Source of the DNA: Chaenocephalus aceratus
Lineage: Eukaryota > Chordata > Actinopteri > Perciformes > Channichthyidae
Direction of reading: 5' to 3'
Length of the DNA: 64,000 nucleotides
Assembly (NCBI GenBank): GCA_023974075.1
Contig: CM043793.1
Location: forward strand, 6,172,896 to 6,236,895
Shown: positions 1-11,584 of the stretch, piece after piece
Numbering within the stretch: the first letter of the stretch is position 1
How the letters are laid out: each line of letters begins with the position of its first letter
Position numbers and translations under genes: made by a program
The notes under the pieces: generated by a model
What the model was told of the DNA's origin: nothing
Database searches by the model: none
Seen by the model: only the letters and a program-made list of their open reading frames with translations

Positions 1-879
1 CATTTACTGTTAGTGGAAGTGTAGTTTTTTAGTCAAATAATTATGTGATTTATGGAGTCGGATTACATTTTTTCTCATAAACACAATTTTATAATCGGTC
101 TGAAGTATCTGTTTTAAGGCAATGAGCTGCAGATTAAATAACATAACACTGATTGAGAGCTTGGATGAAGAAGTTGTAGGGTTTTTACAACAGTTTCAAG
201 AATCTAGAATATTCTTGAGTGACTTTACTGATTTATAATGTAGTGCGTAAGGCAATATTTCATTTTGAGTGAGGGGCACCAGCCCTCCATGCATGTCACC
301 CTCTGTGAGAATAGTTTGTATTTTCCCTCTAGTTTGGAGAAATATTATTTTATCTTATGTTTGTTCAGCAGTATCCTCTAATCCTAGAATTATTGAGACG
401 CATTAGCGACACCAGGGGTATTGTTTTTCGCAGCAACAATGATGCATAATACCAGGACAAAAGCCATTCCTGAAACAATTAAACAATTTTTTGTGCTAAT
501 GGAAAATTTGAGTGAATGTTTTTATACCATCAGAAAGCCATACTGTACATCATACGATATTTTTTGTACGCCTTATGGCTACACGGAGAAGTTATATTTA
601 TTTTGTGCAACGTTATGGGTTTTACGTGTCCTGTGCAGAATAGGGTAATCATTGCAAGATTGATTGAGCATGTTATGCTCAAAGGAGGGAGTGTCATGAT
701 TATACAGATATGTTGATTTCAGTGACGTTGTAGTTAATGAATAATAACATGTATTTAATAATAGGTCTCAAAACGACAAAAGGTATGCCGAAGCCTGGGC
801 CTCCTCCAAGGAGGGAGTGGTCCAGTTTTAAGATATTAGATGAATAGAAGTGATGAATATGTCAGAACTCTGAGTAATA

Positions 880-1150
880 TTATCCAAGTTTTGTCTACAC
901 AGGCTGGAAAGCTACAGAGATACCAGACGAGACTCCAGAAGAGACTCCTGTTCGGCCAGGTGATTGGGTGAGGGTGAAAGTTCACAAAGTGAGCTGATCC
1001 CGGTGGACGGAACAGTGAGAAGTTGTAATGAACTTCACACGCGCTCCGGTTTAAAGGTAAAGAAAAAGGAGCAAATTGACACCACCTCACACATTGTCAC
1101 CCTTCACTGGCAACTTCCAGAACATTATTGGGAGTTAGGACTGATTTGGC
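880..1150 (+). pseudogene. ERV pol remnant: integrase C-terminus
   Basis: The frame at 944-985 reads a short block with the core PGDWVRVKVH, followed by a broken stretch around RWTE and then WHHLTHC-like residues once a stop is allowed for. This order (GDWV, then RW, then W-H-L-T-H) is typical of the C-terminal domain of gammaretrovirus-type integrases just before env. No reverse transcriptase or integrase catalytic core is found upstream in the window, so pol is reduced to its last portion. The matching piece in the other copy is at about 16180-16440 on the - strand. Confidence 0.7.
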
Positions 1151-1356
1151 AGAGCTGGACCAAAACAATAAATAGAAATAAGATAAAGATAGAAACAGCT
1201 CAACAGACACATTGTCTATAGATTTTTATAGATTGTACACTAAAGTGAAAACCTATTTTTTGTTTTACATCTGAAAAAGAGTCCAATTTTCGTATACGTT
1301 ATTATAGTACTCATTATTTAAATTCTGTAACTGACACAACCAGGGAGAAAATAGAG

Positions 1357-1719
1357 ATGATGTCACGAACAAAGCCAAACCAGTTGTGGGGTCCCCTAGG
1401 GATAAGAGTTAGAATAGCATTGTTGATTGTGCTCATTACACTTGGCACCTTTTTGGTTGGATGGGGAGTACAATATCAAGTAAGACATGGATCCATTAGT
1501 TCACTCATAGAGAATGCCCACACCACTAACAAAACTCCAGCTGTGTTTCAGAGAGTTTCACTTATCCCCAGAGCCAAAAGATCAGCTGAGCCACAAGAGG
1601 AGGAGTTAGAAATACTCGGTCCCAAAGGTGAGGCGGTTACAATCAAGATGATTCACCCCCCCATATATGCAGTTCTTGTATCAAATGATGAGATGGGTTT
1701 AAGTGATTGGAATATGTAA
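1357..1719 (+). pseudogene. ERV env leader / N-terminal membrane segment
   Basis: An open frame of 120 residues starts just after the pol remnant, which is the expected place for env. It has a hydrophobic segment at about residues 20-38 and a basic furin-type site, RAKR, at residues 72-75, suggesting a cleaved membrane-anchored leader. It stops at 1717-1719, and the end of the frame differs from the other copy because the C-run near 1656 differs in length. The rest of env downstream is broken. Assignment rests on position and topology, not on a recognised family signature. Confidence 0.55.
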
Positions 1720-3599
1720 GTGATGGGAATTTACAGATTAGGGGAATCTCCAAATACACTGGATCCATGTTTTAGTCTGTACCAGAAACACCCCCTGTTA
1801 AGTTTATGGACAACCGACCGGTGACCTGAGCACAATTATTGAAAATGATTACAGTAGAAACAGGCTACTAACCCACAAGTACAGCTTTGTACGTACAAAC
1901 TCCCCAGCAGCAGATTGTGGCGACATTGCAGATATGTCCAGTCACAAAAGTTACTTATGTTCTAAATAACAGTGAGATTTAAAGTAATGGAGAAAATATG
2001 GGGACGTTCTTTTATAGTGTGTGAAATATGTGGAGCTTGAAATATGTAGGTATTTTTAATTTATAGAAGAAAATGGTTTCCTGAAAGAGTTATTTGGAGT
2101 AGCCATGTTACAGTGGGTGGAAACAATGTTTAGGGATATGGCACAACCATTAGTAGACATTAATTGAGTTTAGATGACATTTAACATCTAAGACAGATAG
2201 TAAGATATAGGTAATGCGTCCCGAGATCTCTCTCTCTCTCTGCCTGTCAGACTGCTACGACCCCATCTTCAGACAAATGACCTCACCACAGGAGACTCCT
2301 CCTCCTCCATCGAACAGACAGATAACCCAAGCTGAACCAACAATGACCTGAGGCATCCAGAACCAGCTCCACCTGAGGCATCCAGAACCAAACCAGCATG
2401 CTGACAAAAGAGGCAAACTCATCGGTCCCTAAATCAGGACACGAAGTTCCAAACTGAGCCACGAGATTTGGCACAAGAGCAGAGTGTGGGACATGAGAGC
2501 GGAATACGCCCTCCATGCAACAGCGTAGAGACTAAAAAGGAGGAGATGAAATGCAAAGCAGTTGGGCCACTGGAAAGAGTTACAGCGGGAGGATCCAAGA
2601 GCGGATGGACTGAGAAGGCAGGACGGAGGAGAGGACAGGACGGAGGAGAGGACAGGACGGAGGAGTTGGCATGGGCCAGCAGAACCTGAGGGGGTCGTGG
2701 CTTGACAACCAGAGGGGGAGAGAAGGAACATGGGAGTGAGTGAGTTTACACATAAACACACTTATTAGAAAATAATCCTAAAAACACACTGAGGGTAGAA
2801 CATATTATTCAATCTTTTCATCATATAAACAAATTATTCTTTTAGAGATTTGTTACAATATAGATAGCAGGCAAATCTTTATTTGAATGGAAAATGTTAA
2901 AGGTAGAGCTAGAACCAAGCCAAAGAAGGTATTCCAATCTAGAGTATTGATGTCTCCATTGTAGCATGGATATTACCTCAGGAGAACTGATAAGGTGGAA
3001 ACAACATTTGTTTGTCGTCCAAGATGTAGAGTTTTAAAAAGACACTGGGCAAAGAGCAATTGCAAATTTTAATTTTGAAAAACTAGTATAATTGGGAGTA
3101 ATACATGCGGGGCCTTGGATCACTCATTTTAATGGTGCATATTTTCGACAACAAATATCGTTCAGGGAGAAGGGGTCGCTCAACCCACCCTGCAGATGTT
3201 TTAAATCTTACTTGCAGCTTCAGAGGGAGCGCACGGCACCAGAGTATGAGTTTTAAAAGGCAAGTGCCACCACCTCCTAATGCTCATCCATTAATCAGTG
3301 ATGACCTAACATTTAGAGATGTTATTTAAAAGGAGAAACATATCTGCCATGAGTGAAAATTCCTGAATTGAACTACAAACCATTAAAGAAACCACTTCTG
3401 TTTTTAAAGTCCTTGTTAAAGGAGGGAGTAATTATCACATGCTCGGGCACCCAAGGTTCCACACACTGTTAAAGGGGTTAGCATGGTTATTTAAGTGGAC
3501 CAGAATTGAAAATAAATTAGTATAATGCGTAGTATTCCACCGGTTTTCACACCATTTCAGGGACCTTATCACTGCATTGATTGATCACGACGGCCTCTT

Positions 3600-3747
3600 C
3601 TAGAGAACATATTACTTTCATACCTTAAATGGTATGAAAGGAGGGAGGATACATTTCTCATGAGGAGACAGTTACAAATGTTAGTAGAACCGGATGATCC
3701 ACCCCCATATACAGATGTTGAGGAAAATGATGATGAGTTAGTTTGAA
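3600..3747 (+). pseudogene. ERV env C-terminal tail with PPPY motif
   Basis: The frame ending at the TGA near 3747 is acidic and contains DDPPPYTDVEE close to its stop, resembling a retroviral Env cytoplasmic tail with a PPxY-type motif. The same tail lies at about 8460-8580 on the - strand in copy 2. The transmembrane subunit that should precede it is not recognisable here. Confidence 0.5.
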
Positions 3748-4265
3748 TGAGTTTAAATTATATGGATGTTCAGAGATGAGATTATTCAATGAATGTCCAG
3801 CCGATGTGATTCTTTAAATGATGAAATCATGTGAAGAAGTGAACAAACTAAAATGCTAAAATGGAGTGAATCCATTTCAATTTACCTATACTATTCCAAG
3901 ATGGTGTATTTTTATTTTTTATTATTACATTAAACTGGTACAAGATATTTTATTGTATTCTTTATTAGCCATACTGTTCTAAAATGATGGATCCCATATT
4001 TTAGAATCATTACTATTCTAAAATGGTTCGTTTCTTTTCACATTGTAAAAACAAGTGCCTTAACACTGAGAGTGGTATGAGAACGGTTTCTGTGAAAGGA
4101 GGGAGGAAGAAATGTTCTGATACCAAACCATTGCTGCTATTTTGAAGAACCATATTGAATGTTAACACTAGAAGTTATGCACAAGGGAAAATTTTATGTT
4201 TGAAGTATTTTTGTATTTTTCTAAGGTTGATATTAAAACCATTCCATTTTATTGTATGTTTTTGA

Positions 4266-5274
4266 CAGGGCCGGCCCTGACCAATTTGCCGCCCTAGGCA
4301 AGATTTTAGCTGGCGCCCCCCCACCCGAAATGCAGACACTCACTATGATTCACGCGTGCACGGTTGTGGCATGACCACCAACACAGAAAGATATTGACAC
4401 AAGATGTGTGCAACTGTATTTAGTTTCCTATCCATGTGAACATGATTTAAGTGGGGGGGACCTCACCTCCTCTAGGGGGGTCCGGGGGCATGCACCCCTG
4501 GGAAGACTTTTTTTTTATATATTGAAGTTAAAAGCATCAATCTGGTGCACTTTGAGAGCAACATTAGGAGATCTATGGATACATCTCTCAACACCCATAT
4601 GAAACAGAACTGTAAGCAGATTTTCTTTTTCTTTATGGATATTTTACAAATCACTCCCCTTTCAAACTGTATTCTTGTTGATTAATAACAACTTTTTTGT
4701 ACTGTCAGTATTTTATACCTGTTTTTCACCTATTCTCTTATTTTTTATAACTATAATGATGATATAAAGGTGTGCCTTTACCTCACTGAGCTGAGGTTAT
4801 CAGAGCCTCTCAGTCTTTCAGGAGAGAGCTCTCTAAAGCTCTCCCCCCGCGGCCGCTTACACAGTAAATTCCAATGTTAATAAAAGCACACAGAAGCTGT
4901 GTACGTTTTTTGGGAGTTTAATTTATTTTAAATGAATACAAATACAAAATTAAAACCTATAATTGCACACTAAAACCATTATTTAAAAAAAAGAACGATT
5001 TCACATAAACCTCTGGTTTTTACTGGGACTGGGGCAGTTCAACTTGATTTGGGGGGGGGTGCCATAGTTTATGGGCGCTGTACGCAATATATACGTAGTT
5101 CTGTTAGTATAAGATAATAAGATGTACTTTATTGATCCAAAATCGGGAAATTGTGTTGTTATGAAATTTAAAAAAATATATTTTTTTAAATTTCTAACTT
5201 TTTTTTTACCCGGCGCCCCCTATGGGTTGATGCGCCCTTAGCATTCGCCTATACTGCCTATGCCGAGGGCCGGC

Positions 5275-5278
<4 letters not shown>
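4266..5278. mobile_element. hAT-type element, CAGGGCCGGCCCT ends
   Basis: The segment begins CAGGGCCGGCCCT and ends AGGGCCGGCCCTG, a 13-bp terminal inverted repeat of hAT style. It has no coding capacity. Positions about 4520-4860 are nearly the same as the cores of two other hAT elements here (about 12296-12600 and 60200-60480) whose ends differ. No target duplication can be shown: the left flank is ERV sequence, while the right flank is a TG microsatellite, so sequence was lost or rearranged on the right. Confidence 0.75.

Positions 5279-5339
<61 letters not shown>
5277..5339. repeat. (TG)n microsatellite
   Basis: An uninterrupted run of TG dinucleotides abuts the right end of the hAT element at 5278. 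Confidence 0.95.
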
Positions 5340-5341
<2 letters not shown>

Positions 5342-5806
5342 TACAATGTCCCGCTGTCTGGCTTCCTGCATAAAGTCAAGTGCTCGGCGCAGTTGTGTGG
5401 ATAGGGCGCTCCTCTGTTTTCATTGAAACAGCTCCTTATATCCGTTAGCGCAGCTAGCTAGCACCCGATGCTAACAACAACAATGCAGGTAAGGTCTCTC
5501 TCTCGCTCGCTCGGGCCACACAAACACACACCCTCCCGGTCCTCCCGATGGCCAGTCGGTGCCTGCCGGTGAGCGTGGAAGTGTGGTCTGCCACAAGCGG
5601 GCGGCAGGAGCGGGGCTGTCAGCAGCATCAGCTTGTAGATGGTATTTTAAACTCCATGCGCTCTGAAACTACGGGGCGGCCGAGGAAAAAAAATACACAT
5701 GCGTTAATCGCGTTAAAATAATTAGTGGCGTTAATTTTTTTTTTGCGTTAACGCGTTATTAACGCGTTATTAACGCGTTATTAACGCGTTAACTTGACAG
5801 CCCTAG
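5340..5806. mobile_element. hAT-like right end with GCGTTAAC repeats
   Basis: The segment ends with repeated ATTAACGCGTT units (about 5740-5790) and then TTGACAGCCCTA, which resembles the common teleost hAT terminus CTAGGGCTGTCAA. Around 5445-5480 it shares a GCTAGCTAG..GATGCTAA..AACAAC stretch with 12630-12665 inside another hAT element. The left end is not identifiable. Confidence 0.5.
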
Positions 5807-6768
5807 TAAAATAATATTTCCAAAGAAATAAATCCTTCGAATCTGCCTGTTCAGTTTCTGTTGGAATGTGAAGGGTTAAATGCCGTCTCTGCGAGTTATG
5901 TGAAGACGGGAGAGCTTGTTGGTCCCTCTCTACATTCACAGAGGGCCCGCTATAGTAACTCAATGAGAGAGTAATGTCAAATGACAGTACAATTGACCAA
6001 TCATATCTTCCCTCTAAATGGGCGGGCTTTCTTTTCGCGGACTTTATGACAAGTTCCGCCCGCTATGAGGTCTATGCAAGTGGTGCAGTGACGCGTCCTA
6101 AAACCCTGAAGTAAGCTGCGCTCGGATTCCCTCGACAGAAAGCAATGGGATTTCTCCATAGGATTTTGGAAAATAGCTGGAAATAAGGTCTGTGGAAAAC
6201 GAACCTGGTAGATAAATGCACGTTTTGTTCAGACGGATTATGTCTACCCTACTTTTATTATTTTCGAATCATAAATCTAAACGATAGATTTATGATCGAT
6301 AGATTTATAATTAGCATAAATTCGTTCATGATGGCTCACTTTAGTGATAGTGATGACATCGTTGCGAAATTATTAACCGAGTCATTTTCAAGATTGAGTT
6401 ACAATGATAAACTGGAGTGGCAAAGGATCAGCTGAATGACCCGCAATTGCTTCATCCAAAAGGACAGGAGGATGGACTTTGTGTTTCAGTGATTTATCAT
6501 CAAAGGTAGGCCTAAGTCATTTTCAATGTGGCCCGCCGTGCCGACTTAATTCATTTGTAATTGTTACTTGGCTGTGGGTGCCCTGTCATGATAGGTGTTT
6601 ATATAAATGGTGTTGTTTTGTGTGGTAGAGGGTCGCTGTCATTGATGCGTTTTGCACCCCGGGCCTCTGTTTTGATATTCCGCTGTGACGTAATATCTCT
6701 TCTTTTTTTTTCGAGGGAAGGGGGGTCAGAGGGCCTAGGTATACAAGTCACGGCTCGCCACTGTGAGT
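5807..6768. other. Intergenic sequence with a MITE fragment
   Basis: No gene is visible. Positions about 6078-6300 match the MITE at 51967-52176 (GTGGTGCAGTGACGCGTCCTA end, then the segment around CAATGGGATTTCTCCATAG), but here the second terminal repeat is missing. The remainder has no feature I recognise. Confidence 0.5.
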
Positions 6769-6836
6769 GTCCATAGGGAAAGTTATGTGTACATGAAAGG
6801 TCTCCTACTATTTTAGGCATAGGCCTATATAGGTCT
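6769..6836. repeat. Block A, left part (before the ERV)
   Basis: These bases match the start of block A at about 29390-29450, 30541-30605 and 37365-37425. The rest of this copy continues at 21485 on the other side of the ERV. Left of 6769 the similarity ends, which marks the edge of the duplicated array. Confidence 0.8.
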
Positions 6837-7413
6837 TGTTATCTGTGTTGATTATTCTCGCGTCGAGGAGAGAAGCTTAAAAAGGAGACTAAATGGAGTC
6901 TCTGAGATTGTTTCAAATTGGTACTTTAATTAATAAAAAGCGTGGTAATGTTACAAACAGGATATTGTTCGGACAGAAGAGAAAGTTTGCAGCTTCCTCT
7001 CCCAGGTGCTGGCCGTGCAGAAGAGACCTTCCAAGCCTTCGTCCTTCCCGCTTGCTGCTGTTCGCTCCTCCTCTCTGGGAGCTGTAGTGACGTAGGGGAC
7101 TTCCCCCCTCGTTCTCCTGTTTCCGATATCGCGTTAAACAGAGGATTTCGACATTTTACATTCATTGCTTACTTCCACATGCCTTTTCTCCTCCTTATCT
7201 CTTTCATAACTTTATATGTAATACATGTTAACGGTGTCAATAGTCACTTTAATGATACTAATGGGCGGTAGTCCCAGATGTCGTCATGAAGGATTTTTAG
7301 AATAAAAGCTTGGTATTGAGAACTTCCGGTTTTTTCCAGAATAAAATACCATTTAAACTGACGGTATGTTTAAGGTACATTATGCCATAAAACATTGATT
7401 TTAATTTCTAACA
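6837..7413 (-). repeat. ERV 3' LTR
   Basis: On the - strand this runs TGTTAGAAAT to AGATAACA, with TG and CA ends. It aligns throughout with 20932-21484. It carries about 23 extra bases near 7091-7115 that are absent from the other LTR. An ATTAAA polyadenylation-type hexamer occurs on the - strand near 6930. Confidence 0.9.
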
Positions 7414-7430
7414 GTCCCTCCTTACACACC
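7414..7430 (-). promoter_or_regulatory. ERV polypurine tract
   Basis: On the - strand the bases just before the 3' LTR read GTAAGGAGGGAC, a purine-rich stretch in the position that primes plus-strand DNA synthesis. Confidence 0.7.
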
Positions 7431-7790
7431 TAAAAGGTGTGTATAATACTGAAATCAATGAGTTCTTCATCTGAACTTTGCATAGTACATATATCAAAAA
7501 CATACAATCAAAATGGAATGGTTCAATAGCCTCAACTTTTCAAAAATACTTTGACTGTGCTTAAACATAAAAGTGTTCCCTTGTGCATAACTTCTAGTGT
7601 TAACATTCAATATCATTCTTCAAAATAGCAGCAATGGCTTGGTATTAGAACATTTCTTCCTCCCTCCTTTCACAGAAACCTTTCCCATACCACGCTCAGT
7701 GATAAGGCACTTGTTTTTACAAAGTGAAAAGAAACAAACCATTTTAAAATAGCAATGATTTATAAAACATGAGATCTACCATATTAGAAT

Positions 7791-8293
7791 CAACCCGGTA
7801 TCACGCCGAGACGTGAACATGTGACGCTTTACCATTGCTGGGAGACGTGAAGATGTCACGGTTGGTTTCGTGACAGCCACACGGTATTGTTAACAGTGGA
7901 GAAATAACCGCAAACCCCGACCTAATGATTTATTTTGTAATAGCCACACTCGATTACGCCGATTTTCTTGTTGCCCCAGCTGGTCGACACCTCTTTTAGT
8001 AGAAACAAAGGCTACATTAATGTATTAAATCATTTACTTCACGTCTCGACCAGCTGTTGCCCCAGCTGGTCGACACCTCTTTTAGCAGAAACAAAGGCTA
8101 CATGTAGCCTTTGTTTCTGCTAAAAGAGGTGTCGACCAGCTGGGGCAACAAGAGAATCGGCGTAATCGAGTGTGGCTATTACAAAATAAATCATTAGGTT
8201 GGGGTTTGCAGTTATTTCTCCACTGTTAACAATACCGTGTAGCTGTCAATGGTAAAGTGTCACATGTTCACGTCTCGGCTTGATACCGGGTTG
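7791..8293. mobile_element. Foldback MITE with 8-bp duplication
   Basis: The element begins CAACCCGGTATCACGCCGAG and ends in the matching inverted sequence ..GATACCGGGTTG. It is flanked by ATTAGAAT at 7783-7790 and 8294-8301. ERV copy 1 lacks it at the equivalent site. Nearly the whole element is palindromic. The right half (8101-8170) inverts a block around GGTGTCGACCAGCTGGGGC that also occurs twice on the left. There is no coding capacity. The 8-bp duplication fits hAT-like or P-like transposases, but the ends do not identify a superfamily. Confidence 0.85.
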
Positions 8294-8459
8294 ATTAGAA
8301 TAGTGTAAAATAATAAAGAATAAAATAAACTATATAATAGGAATAGGAATAGTGTAAAGTCAATTTAAATGGATTCACTCCATTTTAGCATTTTAGTTTG
8401 CTCACTTCTTCACATGATTTCATAATTTAAAGTATCACATCAGCTGGACATTCATTGAA

Positions 8460-8580
8460 CAATCTCATCATTTTCATCAACATCTGTATATGGGGGTGGG
8501 TCGTCTTGTTCTGCTAGCATTTGTAACCGTCTCCTCATGAGAAATTGACCCTCCCTCCTTTCATACCATTTAAGGTATGA
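8460..8580 (-). pseudogene. ERV env tail (copy 2)
   Basis: Counterpart of the PPPY-containing frame at 3600-3747 of copy 1, with a few changes. It lies between the env surface-subunit relic and the polypurine tract. Confidence 0.5.
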
Positions 8581-8616
8581 AAGTAATATGTTCTCTAGAA
8601 GAGGCCGTCGTGATCA

Positions 8617-8992
8617 ATCGGTACGTTAGGACATGGAAATGCAACATCTAGGCCTCTCCTGGGCCCCCTATGTTATCCTTGTACCCTGTGGAGCCTAAAC
8701 TCCCCCCTGGGACTGGTCTCTTAGCCCTACTGGCTTTGGGGGGTTTCGCCATGTTGATTAACTACATAAAAAAACATCACTGGCTGTGCTAGTGCACAGG
8801 TCCCAGTCCAATCCTGTGGCAAGACTGAGTACAAGGTTTTAGTTCCATGATACCACCAAACATCTACTCTGGGGTACGGCATTCGAGACAGTCATTTCTG
8901 GGAGAAGATTTTGGTCAGTTACAACAGTTGTAGAGTTTCATCACTTGAAAGTTCCTACTTCAGTAGCTTTGGGTGGTCTGTTCTAATGATGT
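8617..8992 (-). pseudogene. ERV env surface-subunit relic, absent in copy 1
   Basis: About 370 bp is present here and replaced by six bases in copy 1 (near 3575). On the - strand a frame contains VWWYHG, LPQDWTGTCALAQ and a following hydrophobic stretch, resembling the conserved W-x-G..LP..W-G-T-C-A-L..Q block of fish retroviral Env near the end of the surface subunit. Stops follow at once and the env tail comes next, so the fusion-bearing subunit appears deleted. Confidence 0.5.
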
Positions 8993-9088
8993 GATAAAGT
9001 CCCTGAAATGGTGTGAAAACCAGTGGAATATCACCAACTCATTATACTAATTTATCTTCAATTCTGGTCTACTTGAAGAACCATGCTA

Positions 9089-9700
9089 CACTGTTAAAAA
9101 TGATTTGTTGACTCAACGTGACTGAGTCAAGTCATCTTGTTGCTGTGACTGAGTTAAGTTGTGTCAAGTTGATTCCACATTTACTGTCAAGTCTATTACA
9201 CTTCAATACATTAGTTGTTACAACTTGTAGTCTGTTGACTCAACTTCATGTGTCAAGTTATTTGGACTAGAAAATATTAGTTAAGATAACTTAAGAAGAT
9301 TTTGGTTAAACGTATTTGATTGAGTTCTTAAAAAGGTGTTAATCAAGTTGGTTCAACATGTACAACTTTGTTTTTTCAACTTATAGTACCAAGTTAAACA
9401 CTGTTAAAAATGATTTGTTGACTCAACTTGACTAAGTCAAGTCATCTTGTTGCTTTGACTGAGTTAAGTTGTGTCAAGTTGATTCAACATTTATTGTCAA
9501 GTCTATTACACTTCAATAAATTAGTTGATACAACTTGTAGTATGTCAAGTTATTTGAACTAGAAGATATTAGTTAAGATAACTTAAGAAGATGTTGGTTA
9601 AACGTATTTGATTGAGTTCTTAAAATGTGTTAATCAAGTTAGCTCAACATGTACAACTGTGTTTGTTCAACTTCTAGTACCAAGTTAACTTACCAGGACA
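9089..9700. repeat. Tandemly duplicated subterminal region
   Basis: Two copies of about 310 bp begin at 9089 and 9399, each with CACTGTTAAAAATGATTTG followed by many TTGACT / AGTCAA motifs in both orientations. Such short-motif arrays next to a terminus are typical of subterminal transposase-binding regions. The opposite end has only one terminus. Confidence 0.8.
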
Positions 9701-10396
9701 AGCAAACTAATAGCTACAAAGTTATACGATACATCAACATGAGAACTAGCTTAGTCTAAACTATATTAACACATGAAAAAATAGCTGAAAAGACATTTCA
9801 ATCAGGACTGTTATTACAATATCAATACCTGAAGAAATGAAGAACTCCAACCCACACACTCATTAACTGTTCAGTGTTGCTTTTTTAATTCAAATAAGTG
9901 TGTCAATGGATGTCAACATATCATAAAGACCTTCCTTGGGACATGCAGACCAAACAAAAAACACCCTCTAACACACCATTGTTTTTGCTCTGGGCTGCTC
10001 AAAAACTGAAATTACACTATAGATACAACTGTAATTGAGTGACTTGTTAAACAGAGTCCATTCTGAGGAGTAAGTGTTCAGGGTTGCTGCAGTAAAATGC
10101 ATAGAAAATTGTATCTCTCTTAACTTAACTGTCAGTCAGAACATTAAAACATTCTAACAGTACTGAAATATCCACTCTGTTCATGGTTGCTGTACAACAT
10201 AAAATACACACTAGTGTCTCTCTGACACTTCCTCAAAATAGAGCAATAGAAAATGAAAACCAAATAAACTGGTGTGACCCACAGAGGGGCTATACATTTG
10301 TTTTCGTCTTGGAACAGTGGACAAATGAAACAGTGGACAAAAAATGAAAATGCATCATTTGGGACGGATGCAGAGACATCTTCCTAGGCCATCTCT

Positions 10397-10711
10397 CTAA
10401 CTGAGCAATATATTCTTCAGAGAGTGGACCCAGGGAGTGCACGAGTCCAACCCAATTCCCATGAACAGGCGCTGAATCACCTCAAAGGTGTATTTCAAGT
10501 CTTTTGGATAGTCAAGGTTCAACATGTACTGCAATCCCATCAGGTTCACAAAAGCATTGGGTACATCACCAAGGTCACGTATGACTATCCTTTCCTCGAT
10601 CACGAGGGCGACATCGTTGTAGGAAGCTGGAAGAGGTTCCTTCACATCTTCAACGACTAAAAGGACTCCAATCACTATTCCCTTGATGACGTCCTCTTCA
10701 GGATCCGTTGG
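10397..10711 (-). CDS. SAMD3-like protein, terminal exon
   Basis: Last of three in-phase exons. It follows an acceptor (TGCATGAAG on the - strand) and encodes 104 residues to a TAG at 10397-10399. It contains the stretch around DLGDVPNAF..LMGLQYMLNLDYPKDLKYTFEVIQ, which I recognise from fish proteins annotated as sterile-alpha-motif-domain-containing protein 3-like (their C-terminal part, not the SAM domain). No internal stop. It lies wholly inside the CACTG element, so it is element cargo or part of the element's own gene set rather than a host locus. Confidence 0.65.
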   Translation of the reverse strand, partial: PTDPEEDVIKGIVIGVLLVVEDVKEPLPASYNDVALVIEERIVIRDLGDVPNAFVNLMGLQYMLNLDYPKDLKYTFEVIQRLFMGIGLDSCTPWVHSLKNILLS

Positions 10712-10858
10712 CTTCATGCAAAAAGAAACAAAAAACAACAACGAAAGTGCTTTAGAGATGCTTTGGCATATGTGCATACACAGACGACGCCTGAAACGAC
10801 TAGTGTAACCCTGTGACCTCGTTTTTTGTATCATCTTGAACGACATTTCAGCGCTTAC

Positions 10859-10948
10859 CTCACACATCTTCATGATAGTTGAAGGATTCTCCCTCATGTA
10901 CCATGGTAGGCCCTGCAACACTGCTGCCCTTTTCCTTTGGTTCGATGC
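10859..10948 (-). CDS. SAMD3-like protein, middle exon
   Basis: Thirty codons between a TTTTGGCAG acceptor and a GTAAGC donor, phase 0 on both sides. It includes GLPWYMRENPS, characteristic of the same fish SAMD3-like C-terminal region. Confidence 0.65.
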
Positions 10949-11315
10949 CTGCCAAAACACATGATAAATTAATATTGCTCGTTGCTATCATAATTATATG
11001 ACCCCCTCACTCCACAAGGCATTCTGGTTATTTGCACTACGTTCACAGCTAACTTAATAGATTCCTTCATATTCCGTGTGTCCGTGTCCGTGTGTGGCCT
11101 GCCTTCTCTGACCCTTGCCTGCCTCACTATCCCTTAAGCCTTTGTACCACCATGTTGTTTATTAAATCATTGAACTGCATCAGGCGCCTGCTTTTGGGTC
11201 CTTCCCCTGTATCCCGTCGTAACAATTACATTGAGTTTACACGAGAACACATGAATGAATGTGGAAAGGCAGCTCTATTGCCTCAAAGTACTTTAAAGTA
11301 AAGAACTGTACTTAC

Positions 11316-11471
11316 ATCCTTGTCGAGGCTCTCCATTAAGGATGTAATTTCTTTGATCCCCTCAAAGCGCTTTGACCTGAACAACTGAAGGAATTTCTGC
11401 AGGTGGCTGTCCAGACCCTCATAGAGCGAATTGAGGTCCATCGACATCAGCCTGGTGAATTCCTTGACGAT
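11316..11471 (-). CDS. SAMD3-like protein, upstream exon
   Basis: Fifty-two codons between a CATATAG acceptor and a GTAAGTAC donor, phase 0 on both sides and uninterrupted. It encodes a charged, probably helical segment (for example KFLQLFRSKRFEGIKEITS). With the next two exons it gives an unbroken 186-residue reading frame, so these splice signals have been maintained or the insertion is young. Confidence 0.6.
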
Positions 11472-11584
11472 CTATATGAAGAAGTGACATTACATCATTT
11501 TAGTCCAAATTAAAAGTGACCTACGTTTTCACATTTCACAAGCTGCCCAGATGCAATATTTGGTATTGCACAAGCATATATATG

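Larger units (their letters stand above)
1..4265 (+). mobile_element. Endogenous retrovirus, 3' internal part (copy 1)
   Basis: This segment is a close inverted copy of the internal region of the provirus at 6837-21484: positions 1 to 4265 match 17324 down to about 7490, with the copy-2 insertions absent. In order it holds about 860 bp of unassigned sequence, the C-terminal end of a gammaretrovirus-like integrase (about 880-1150), an env leader frame (1357-1719), a degenerate env region, and an env tail frame ending near 3747. The homology stops abruptly at 4265, where a hAT element begins, so the last ~80 internal bases and the 3' LTR are missing. The window starts inside the element, so its 5' part cannot be judged. 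Stops and frameshifts make it non-functional. Confidence 0.85.

Noticed and set aside
2283..2761. Long plus and minus frames in ERV copy 1 (also 14475-14937 in copy 2)
   Set aside because: The minus-strand frames are antisense to env. The plus-strand frame could be degenerate env but shows no motif I can name.
8692..8790. Plus-strand frame with a transmembrane-like GLLALLALGGFAMLINY stretch
   Set aside because: It is antisense to the env surface relic, is short, and lacks any start or partner exon.
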